Assembly (NCBI GenBank): GCA_002409455.1 | Contig: DHNI01000153.1 | Location: 6,385 to 18,779 of the forward strand | Length of the DNA: 12,395 nucleotides | Direction of reading: 5' to 3' | Origin: Firmicutes bacterium UBA5420 | GTDB lineage: Bacteria > Bacillota > Limnochordia > Darwinibacteriales > Darwinibacteriaceae | Shown here: piece by piece, positions 1 to 5,424 of the stretch | How the letters are laid out: each line of letters starts with the position of its first letter | Numbering within the stretch: position 1 is the stretch's first letter | The notes under the pieces: model-generated | Database searches by the model: none | Told to the model about the DNA's origin: nothing | Seen by the model: only the letters and a program-made list of their open reading frames with translations | Made by a program: the position numbers and the translations under genes

Positions 1-340
1 GGCTAAGTGGTTGAATGAGAGCTATGGAGAAGGAACGGTAGCTTACGAGATCGTGGATAGCTATGCGAACATGTCTGAGCAAATCAAACCACATTGGCAT
101 CTCATTGATACTGCCTATGAGGCCGTGCGAGAAGTGGGCGGCGAGCCTCATAGCATTCCCGTGCGGGGTGGTACCGATGGGGCGCGACTTTCTTTTATGG
201 GGCTTCCTTGCCCGAACCTTGGCACTGGTAGTCATAATCACCATTCGAAGATGGAATACGCTTGTGTGCAAGCTATGGATAATTGTGTGGCTACACTGGT
301 GAAAATTGCAGAAAAGTATGGAGCACGTGCGCAAGGATAG
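1..340 (+). CDS. pepT: Peptidase T (tripeptide aminopeptidase), 3' end only
   Basis: C-terminal part of a peptidase T-like M20B metallopeptidase, a cytoplasmic di-zinc aminopeptidase that removes the N-terminal residue from tripeptides. The reading frame is open from the window edge (first complete codon at base 2) to TAG at 338-340, leaving about 112 residues. The family's C-terminal signature is intact: RGGTDGARLSFMGLPCPNLG, then GSHNHHSKMEY, which carries the late metal-ligand histidine, then VQAMDN leading into the terminal helix. The start and the catalytic dimerisation half lie outside the window. No terminator follows. The next 18 bases lead into the decayed mazF on the other strand. 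The family call is secure; substrate specificity cannot be judged from this fragment. Confidence 0.93.
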   Translation, partial: AKWLNESYGEGTVAYEIVDSYANMSEQIKPHWHLIDTAYEAVREVGGEPHSIPVRGGTDGARLSFMGLPCPNLGTGSHNHHSKMEYACVQAMDNCVATLVKIAEKYGARAQG

Positions 341-357
341 TTGTTGTGGAGCTTTAA

Positions 358-650
358 TCAGAGCAAAGCCTTCAGTTTGGCCGTTACTTCGTTCAGTTGC
401 CTAGGCGAAAGGGTGCATATATACTTGGCATCCCGCCGCTCCAATCTAGGCTTTTTACATGATCAGTCAGAATGAGACCGGTGATCTCCAGCGATGTTGG
501 CAGCTCTACCTCAAAAGGATATCCTTTTTTACGATTTGTGATGGGGCAGAATAGGGCAAGCCCCACCTTTTCGTTATACTCCCGAGGGGATATGCAGAGT
601 GCTGGTCTGTGACCCGATTGTTCATATTCAGCTTGAGGCGAGAACTCTAG
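358..650 (-). pseudogene. Decayed mazF/pemK-type toxin gene (5'-truncated, frameshifted)
   Basis: Read on the minus strand, bases 650 to 441 encode a MazF endoribonuclease core beginning LEFSPQAEYEQSGHRPAL, with the later motifs SPREYNEKVGLALFCPIT, KGYPFEVELP and LTDHVKSLDW. At about 438-441 the frame breaks. The C-terminal part (RRDAKYICTLSPRQLNEV, ending KALL and a stop at 358-360) continues in another frame, consistent with loss of one base. The roughly 12-15 N-terminal residues of MazF (the region usually ending GDIVW) are missing: an in-frame TAA lies directly before the LEF codons and no start codon is present. No mazE-like antitoxin is visible. The adjoining sequence is the 5' leader of the plus-strand dehydrogenase gene. 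Residues usually needed for RNA cleavage (Arg of GHRP, Thr of PIT) remain in the fossil. A sequencing error could explain the frameshift but not the missing 5' end. Confidence 0.85.
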
Positions 651-695
651 TTAATTGCTTTTGAATGGGGAGAGAAATGGGAGAGATTGGTGACC

Positions 696-1499
696 ATGGG
701 CTATTTAGACCAACGATTGAAGAACAAAACAATACTTATAACTGGTGCCTCGGGGGGTTTGGGCGAGCAAGTGGCCTATGAATCTGCTAGGCGAGGAGCG
801 GTCGTGATCGTCACAGCAAGGCGAGAAGACCGCCTTATTGCCGTGCAGGAGAGATGCACAAAGTTTTCAGGCGCTGAAAGCTTTGCTTATGTGCTTGATG
901 TAGGCGATCGGATGCAGATTTCTAAGGTATTGAATCGGATTATTGGAGAAATTGGGAAAATTGATGTTCTAGTCAACAGCGCCGGTTTTGGGCTGTTTGA
1001 ACAGGCTTTGGCCACGCCCTACGGCGTCACGGAAGAAATGTTTCGGGTGAATGTACTTGGCCTGATTCAAATCTCTCAAAAGGTGGCCCTGGCTATGAAG
1101 CAGCGCGGCTCAGGTCATATCATCAATATTTCGTCTCAGGCTGGAAAGATGGCAACGCCGAAATCGGCTGTCTATGCGGGGACGAAATTTGCTGTGCGGG
1201 GCTATTCCAATGCGTTACGCCTAGAGTTGAAGCCCTTTGGAATTCATGTTACCACAGTGAATCCGGGACCCATCAAGACAGAGTTTTTCCATAAGGCAGA
1301 CAAAGACGGATCGTATCTCGCTAAACTGAATCACTGGGTGCTAGATCCCGAGGACGTTGCCAGACGGATCGTGGATAGCATGTTAACCAACAGGCGCGAG
1401 ATCAATCTCCCTCGGCTGATGGAAGTGGGCGCCAGGCTTTACACCATATTTCCTCATATCGGTGATTACATGGCTAGCACTATATTTAATCGCAAATAA
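696..1499 (+). CDS. Short-chain dehydrogenase/reductase (classical SDR)
   Basis: NAD(P)-dependent oxidoreductase of the classical SDR superfamily, 267 residues from the ATG at 696. The Rossmann nucleotide-binding motif TGASGGLG is at residues 16-23, the structural NSAG motif at 94-97, and the catalytic tetrad is N119, S147 (INISSQAG), Y160 and K164 (YAGTK). The NPGPIKT segment after the active site is also typical. TAR after the second strand makes NADP(H) preference plausible. The overall look is of the YqjQ/DltE-like group, whose substrates are mostly unknown. TTG at 687 and GTG at 690 are in-frame alternative starts. The purine-rich stretch at 679-685 (GGGAGAG) fits the GTG or ATG better than the TTG. 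The stop codon at 1497-1499 merges into the ribosome binding site of the methylase gene, so the two are almost certainly co-transcribed. Confidence 0.9.
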   Translation: MGYLDQRLKNKTILITGASGGLGEQVAYESARRGAVVIVTARREDRLIAVQERCTKFSGAESFAYVLDVGDRMQISKVLNRIIGEIGKIDVLVNSAGFGLFEQALATPYGVTEEMFRVNVLGLIQISQKVALAMKQRGSGHIINISSQAGKMATPKSAVYAGTKFAVRGYSNALRLELKPFGIHVTTVNPGPIKTEFFHKADKDGSYLAKLNHWVLDPEDVARRIVDSMLTNRREINLPRLMEVGARLYTIFPHIGDYMASTIFNRK

Positions 1500-1512
1500 G
1501 GAGGGTTCTTCG

Positions 1513-2322
1513 ATGACTGTGGTAGCGAAGCTTAACCCACCCTTGAAATGGGCTGGAGGGAAGCGATGGCTTGTACCCCACCTAAGTGCGCTGTGGGAAC
1601 CTTATCACGAGCTTAGATTAGTAGAACCTTTCTGTGGCGGGCTCGCTGTAGCTTTGGGTTTGGCACCAAAGCGTGCTCTACTCAACGACATTAACCCCCA
1701 TCTGCTCAACTTCTATAGATGGCTGCAAAAAGGCCTCGTTATTTCTTTGGACATGGCGAACGACAAGGACTTTTACTACCGCTCTCGTACTCGGTTCAAT
1801 GAGCTAATTAAGGCCAAAGCATTCAACACGCAAGAGGCGGCGGAGCTTTTTTATTACCTCAACCGCACTGGTTATAATGGATTATGCCGCTTTAACAAGA
1901 AGGGTAAGTTCAATGTCCCCTTTGGCCGCTATAAACGAATAAATTACGTACGTGACTTTCGAGGATATCGCACTTTGTTCAAAGCATGGGAGTTCAAAAT
2001 GGGTGATTTTGAGGATCTCAAGCTCAGAAATGATGACTTTGTATATGCTGATCCCCCATATGATGTAGAGTTTACGCAATATGCCAAGCAAGCGTTTACC
2101 TGGGAAGACCAAGTGCGTCTCGCTAAGTGGCTCGCTCAGCATCCTGGGCCTGTGGTGGCTTCTAATCAAGCGACGGATAGGATCGTTGAGCTCTATTCTA
2201 GCTTGGGCTTTAAGCTCATGACTTTGGATGCACCGCGGCGCATTTCCTGTACTGGTGATCGCACACCTGCACGAGAGGTGTTAGTTTTGAAAAATCTTGT
2301 CCGAAGAGGAGGATCCCCCTGA
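1513..2322 (+). CDS. dam: D12-class DNA adenine-N6 methyltransferase (Dam/DpnIIA-like)
   Basis: DNA adenine methylase of 269 residues, a usual size for the Dam/M.DpnII family, which transfers a methyl group from SAM to N6 of adenine, classically in GATC. KWAGGK (residues 12-17) and EPFCGG (38-43) form the SAM pocket. ND in LLNDINPH follows. The family-typical YYLNRTGYNGLCRFN and FNVPFGRY segments bind DNA, and the catalytic motif DPPY is at 180-183. The start is ATG 1513, preceded by AAGGAGGG at 1498-1505, which overlaps the dehydrogenase stop. An upstream ATG at 1462 lies inside that gene without a ribosome binding site. No restriction endonuclease is next to it, so it may be an orphan regulatory methylase or half of a split system. 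GATC specificity is inferred from family resemblance. Confidence 0.92.
   Translation: MTVVAKLNPPLKWAGGKRWLVPHLSALWEPYHELRLVEPFCGGLAVALGLAPKRALLNDINPHLLNFYRWLQKGLVISLDMANDKDFYYRSRTRFNELIKAKAFNTQEAAELFYYLNRTGYNGLCRFNKKGKFNVPFGRYKRINYVRDFRGYRTLFKAWEFKMGDFEDLKLRNDDFVYADPPYDVEFTQYAKQAFTWEDQVRLAKWLAQHPGPVVASNQATDRIVELYSSLGFKLMTLDAPRRISCTGDRTPAREVLVLKNLVRRGGSP
2307..2321 (+). promoter_or_regulatory. Ribosome binding site deciding a CTG start, coupled to the dam stop
   Basis: AGGAGG at 2307-2312, six spacer bases, then CTG at 2319-2321, whose last two bases are the first two of the dam stop codon TGA (2320-2322). This is the same geometry as the common ATGA stop-start overlap but with CTG. The rare start is chosen because the protein sequence upstream of the next usable codon (TTG 2427) looks conserved and that TTG has no ribosome binding site. 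Confidence 0.7.
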
Positions 2323-2927
2323 CTGCGAGAAAATACGATCGACAACTAGGCATCAGAACATCAGGTTTAAGGGAGTGGACTGGTATAAGTCATTACAATC
2401 GCTATGAAGCCACGCCCTACGAAGCTTTGGAAGCGTTGTTTCGATCATACACATTCAGAAAACATCATCGAGTTGTTGATTTTGGATGTGGGCGAGGAAG
2501 AGTCACCTTCTATATTCACAGGCACTTTCAGATTCCAGTTGTCGGAATCGAAGCTCATGACAAAACCTATGATGAAGCACTAAATAACAAGGCTAGCTAT
2601 CGTGTGAAAGCGAAGCATATTTCTGCTCCAATTAGGCTGAAGTATGGGTTGGCCGAGCACTATGACGTTAAACCGCAAGACACTTGTTTCTATTTTTTCA
2701 ATCCCTTTTCTAGCCAAGTGTTTAAGAAGGTAATAGCCAACATTCTGGCTTCAGTAGAGAATAAACCCCGTACGATTGATGTGATCTTATATTATCCCCT
2801 AGCGGAGTATAAAAAAGTTATGAGGAAATACCCCTTTCGCAAGCTGAATAAGATTAGGGTTCCTGGAGCCGAGGAAGCCCATGAAAAGTTCATTATTTAC
2901 CGCCTGTTAGCGGACAGCCTGGATTAA
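2319..2927 (+). CDS. Class I SAM-dependent methyltransferase, probable CTG start
   Basis: Rossmann-fold methyltransferase of 202 residues if started at CTG 2319. The SAM-binding motif I is VVDFGCGRGRV (about residues 52-62), the acidic end of beta strand 2 is GIEAHD (E78), and NPF (about 128-130) occupies the motif IV position. The N-terminal 36 residues, including TARKYDRQLGIRTSGLREW and HYNRYEATPYEAL, look like genuine coding sequence and resemble the start of small Bacillota methyltransferases, so a start at the internal TTG 2427 would cut off a real segment. No ATG, GTG or TTG lies in frame upstream of 2427. CTG 2319 sits 6 bases after a perfect AGGAGG (2307-2312) and overlaps the methylase TGA as CTGA, an arrangement typical of translational coupling. 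The substrate is unknown. Confidence 0.87.
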   Translation: MTARKYDRQLGIRTSGLREWTGISHYNRYEATPYEALEALFRSYTFRKHHRVVDFGCGRGRVTFYIHRHFQIPVVGIEAHDKTYDEALNNKASYRVKAKHISAPIRLKYGLAEHYDVKPQDTCFYFFNPFSSQVFKKVIANILASVENKPRTIDVILYYPLAEYKKVMRKYPFRKLNKIRVPGAEEAHEKFIIYRLLADSLD

Positions 2928-2975
2928 TAGAAAAAAGCTAAGACTAAAACTTAAATAATGGAGGATTCGCCAGAT

Positions 2976-3022
2976 CCCTTGTCTATGATCGGCTTGCATA
3001 GCAAAATCCACAAGACAAGGGG
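2976..3022 (+). promoter_or_regulatory. Leader inverted repeat that can mask the lipoprotein ribosome binding site
   Basis: CCCTTGTCT at 2976-2984 is the exact reverse complement of AGACAAGGG at 3013-3021, and a further U-G pair (2975/3022) can close it. A smaller nested pair, CTATG (2983-2987) and CATAG (2997-3001), lies inside. The right arm contains the AAGGGG ribosome binding site of the protease gene starting at TTG 3033. No T-run follows, so it does not look like a terminator. A role in limiting translation is inference from base pairing only. Confidence 0.45.
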
Positions 3023-3032
3023 TGTATTTGGT

Positions 3033-5216
3033 TTGAAAAAAGCGTATCGTTTTGGTGTTTTAGCGTTGGCACTAAGTCTGCTACTCGTCGGCTGTTTAGG
3101 GAGAGGTAGTGATACTAAGGAATACGACGTCTCAGGTGTGGTTGCTGATTGTTTGGGCATTGGAGTTGCCGGTGTAAAGCTTCTGGTCAAAGGAGCTGAC
3201 ATTGAGGAATTTGTAGCTGGACCAACAGGGGAGGACGGTAAATGGACTGCTTTAGGCTTAAAGGGTACAGTTGAAATTACTCCGCAGAAGGATGGATGGT
3301 TCTTTAAGCCGGATAGTCAAATTGTGACCAAGAAAAGTGACGCAGTCAACTTCTCGGGAGCCAGAGGATGTGATTTGCTCATCGTCATAGAAGGTGAAGG
3401 CAAAGTTACGCAAGAACTGGTTATGGCCGCTATGGGAGCAGAATCCTATCCCCGTATGACCCAAGTGCAGTTAACTGCAGAACCTGACTTTGACTGGTTC
3501 TTCTATGGTTGGGAAGGCGACATTCCTGAAGGAGTGGAAAAAGAGAATCCCATTATCATCACCATGGATGAGCCGAAAGAAGTCACCGCAATCTTTAGGG
3601 AAAAAACTAGGGTCAACGGTTACATTGATCTGGAGCATAGTTTCCCTGTAGCAGTTGAACAGACGCTAGGTGGAGCAAGTGCTGTGGCCTCCGCTAGAAA
3701 CATGAAGACAGAAGGCCCCCTCTCCGAGAACGTTACTCCAACACCAGACTATCGTGAAAATGAGATCATTGTTACATTCGATTCTTCGCTGACTAGATCC
3801 GAACAAGAAGCACAATTGCGCTTGGCTGGTTGGCGAATTCTGGATACCATTGAAGTTCTCAATGCCCATTTGGTGACAAGGACTTCTGGTGGTGGAGTCG
3901 AAGCAGCAAGCACAATGAATGGCGTGCTCTCCGCTGAGATGAACTTTGACATCTACCTAGCGGAATTCAAGGTTCCCAATGATCGGTATTATGGCTCTCA
4001 CCAATGGTGGCATTACGAGCAAATTCGCTTGCCCCAGGCTTGGGCTGTAACGACAGGGGATCGTAGTGTTCGCGTCGCTGTAGTTGATACTGGCATTAGC
4101 ACCGAACATCCAGATTTGATTGCCAACGTAAACCTAGATCTAGGTGCAAGTTTCGTTATAGGGCAAGATGCAAAGGACATTGAAGACGAACATGGACATG
4201 GCAGCCATGTGTCCGGTACGATTGGTGCGGTCACCAATAATGAACTCGGTATGGCAGGGATTATGTGGGACGTAGAGATTATTCCAGTCAAGGTTTTTGG
4301 CCCAAGTGGTCGCGCCTCTAACTGGGAAGTGGTCAATGGAATGCTCTATGCAGCAGGCTTGTTGGACGATCAAGAGGATAAGCCATCTATTGGCAGGCCT
4401 GCCGATATTGTCAACATGTCCCTAGGCGGCCCCGGAAGCGAATTTCAGCAAGACGCTGTTGAACGGGCGATCGCTAATGATGTAATCTTGATTGCTGCCA
4501 CCGGAAACGATGAGCGTAATCTAATCTCGTTCCCAGCACAGTATGATGAAGTGATCGCAGTTGGAGCAACTGGATACAACTGGGACGACGAACCAGAACT
4601 GGCCTATTACTCCAACACTGGCATGGAAATTGATGTGGTAGCCCCTGGCGGTGGTGTTATTCAAGGAAATCCCCTAGGCTACGTATGGAGCACAGGGGAT
4701 GAGGGTTCCTACTACGGTGCTGCGGGAACTTCTATGGCTACACCACATGTTTCAGGCGTTGTGGGCCTGATGCTAGCTAACGGTATTCCCAAGAGCGAAG
4801 TCAGGGAAATTCTCCATCGCACCAGTATGGAACTTCAGGGTCGTCGAGGCTTTAACGATACCTTTGGGTATGGGCTAGTCAATGCCTATTGGGCAGTTAA
4901 TGCCGTGGAAGATATGCGCATTATTCAGGGTCTCAGGGACGGCAGTGAGATCACTGCAGTTGCTGAGACAACTGTCCCCGTTAAGGGAGAACAATTCCGT
5001 ATGGAACTCGTTCAGGGTGAGTATCAGCTCATTGCCTGGGTTGACGTGAATGGCAATGGTGTATTAGATACGAGCGACTATTATACCGAGACACCGATCC
5101 TAGAGTTTGGCTATGGCGAAGGTTGGAGCTGGACTGGTAGCGCCTCTGAAGTGGGCGATATGACAAATGAGCCTATTCCTATGCCTGATGAAGACGAAGG
5201 AATACAAGTCTTGTAG
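3033..5216 (+). CDS. Lipid-anchored subtilisin-family (S8) serine protease
   Basis: Exported subtilase of 727 residues. TTG 3033 is chosen as start: AAGGGGTG lies 8-10 bases upstream, and the product begins MKKAYRFGVLALALSLLLVG with the lipobox LVGC at residues 18-21, predicting a lipoprotein. Order of parts: a carboxypeptidase-regulatory/Ig-like domain (about 31-110), an InlB-type B-repeat-like segment (GWEGDIP...ITMDEPKEVTAIF, about 155-190), an I9-like propeptide (about 238-290), and a catalytic domain (about 320-620). The triad is D352 (VVDTGI), H389 (HGSHVSG) and S567 (GTSMATPH), with oxyanion N492 (ATGND), so it should be active. The C-terminal part holds an Asp-rich loop, DVNGNGVLDTSD (about 668-680), that could bind calcium. 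It probably degrades extracytoplasmic protein while tethered to the membrane. An ATG at 2958 is in frame but has no ribosome binding site and would bury the signal peptide. Confidence 0.93.
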   Translation: MKKAYRFGVLALALSLLLVGCLGRGSDTKEYDVSGVVADCLGIGVAGVKLLVKGADIEEFVAGPTGEDGKWTALGLKGTVEITPQKDGWFFKPDSQIVTKKSDAVNFSGARGCDLLIVIEGEGKVTQELVMAAMGAESYPRMTQVQLTAEPDFDWFFYGWEGDIPEGVEKENPIIITMDEPKEVTAIFREKTRVNGYIDLEHSFPVAVEQTLGGASAVASARNMKTEGPLSENVTPTPDYRENEIIVTFDSSLTRSEQEAQLRLAGWRILDTIEVLNAHLVTRTSGGGVEAASTMNGVLSAEMNFDIYLAEFKVPNDRYYGSHQWWHYEQIRLPQAWAVTTGDRSVRVAVVDTGISTEHPDLIANVNLDLGASFVIGQDAKDIEDEHGHGSHVSGTIGAVTNNELGMAGIMWDVEIIPVKVFGPSGRASNWEVVNGMLYAAGLLDDQEDKPSIGRPADIVNMSLGGPGSEFQQDAVERAIANDVILIAATGNDERNLISFPAQYDEVIAVGATGYNWDDEPELAYYSNTGMEIDVVAPGGGVIQGNPLGYVWSTGDEGSYYGAAGTSMATPHVSGVVGLMLANGIPKSEVREILHRTSMELQGRRGFNDTFGYGLVNAYWAVNAVEDMRIIQGLRDGSEITAVAETTVPVKGEQFRMELVQGEYQLIAWVDVNGNGVLDTSDYYTETPILEFGYGEGWSWTGSASEVGDMTNEPIPMPDEDEGIQVL

Positions 5217-5252
5217 CCAAACCGATTGAAAACGAAGCAACACTGAAAGCAT

Positions 5253-5283
5253 CAAGGCCCCGTTTTGGGGCCTTGGTTCTTTT
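5253..5283 (+). terminator. Intrinsic terminator after the S8 protease gene
   Basis: CAAGGCCCC (5253-5261) and GGGGCCTTG (5267-5275) form a perfect 9-bp stem around a GTTTT loop, followed by GTTCTTTT. It lies 36 bases after the protease stop and separates that gene from the GH3 group. Confidence 0.9.
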
Positions 5284-5349
5284 GCAGGTAAATGGATTCA
5301 TCTCTCGAAAGATACTATGTTAAACATTCAGTTCGAGGAGGCGGTCGCT

Positions 5350-5409
5350 ATGGCTTACTATGAGATTTGCTATGGACTCCTGAAAGAAGAATGGGAGGCG
5401 CGTCAGTAG
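5350..5409 (+). CDS. Possible 19-residue leader peptide upstream of the GH3 gene
   Basis: Short ORF encoding MAYYEICYGLLKEEWEARQ, with ATG 5350 preceded by GAGGAGG (5335-5341) at 8 bases' spacing and TAG at 5407-5409. It sits between the upstream terminator and the beta-glucosidase start, ending 15 bases before ATG 5425. I recognise no homologue. It has no run of a single amino acid typical of attenuator leaders, though Tyr/Trp and charged residues are frequent. It could be a translated leader that couples to the downstream gene, a small functional peptide, or chance. The strong ribosome binding site is the only real support. Confidence 0.35.
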   Translation: MAYYEICYGLLKEEWEARQ

Positions 5410-5424
5410 ATCAGGGAGGTTGCA

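Noticed and set aside
1462..1512. An upstream in-frame ATG for the adenine methylase, adding 17 residues
   Set aside because: It lies inside the dehydrogenase gene without a ribosome binding site, while ATG 1513 has AAGGAGGG at ideal spacing and matches the family N-terminus.
1882..2169. Antisense reading frame opposite the adenine methylase
   Set aside because: Shadow of a clearly conserved gene, without a ribosome binding site or recognisable motifs. The same applies to the antisense frames opposite the protease, GH3 and transporter genes.
2958..3032. ATG 2958 as start of the S8 protease
   Set aside because: It would put 25 polar residues before a textbook lipoprotein signal and has no ribosome binding site. 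TTG 3033 fits both criteria.
5225..5239. A cre-like (CcpA operator) sequence TTGAAAACGAAGCAA upstream of the GH3 gene
   Set aside because: The left half resembles the consensus but the right half does not, and it lies upstream of a strong terminator rather than at a promoter. A similar weak match at 7846-7860 has the same problem.
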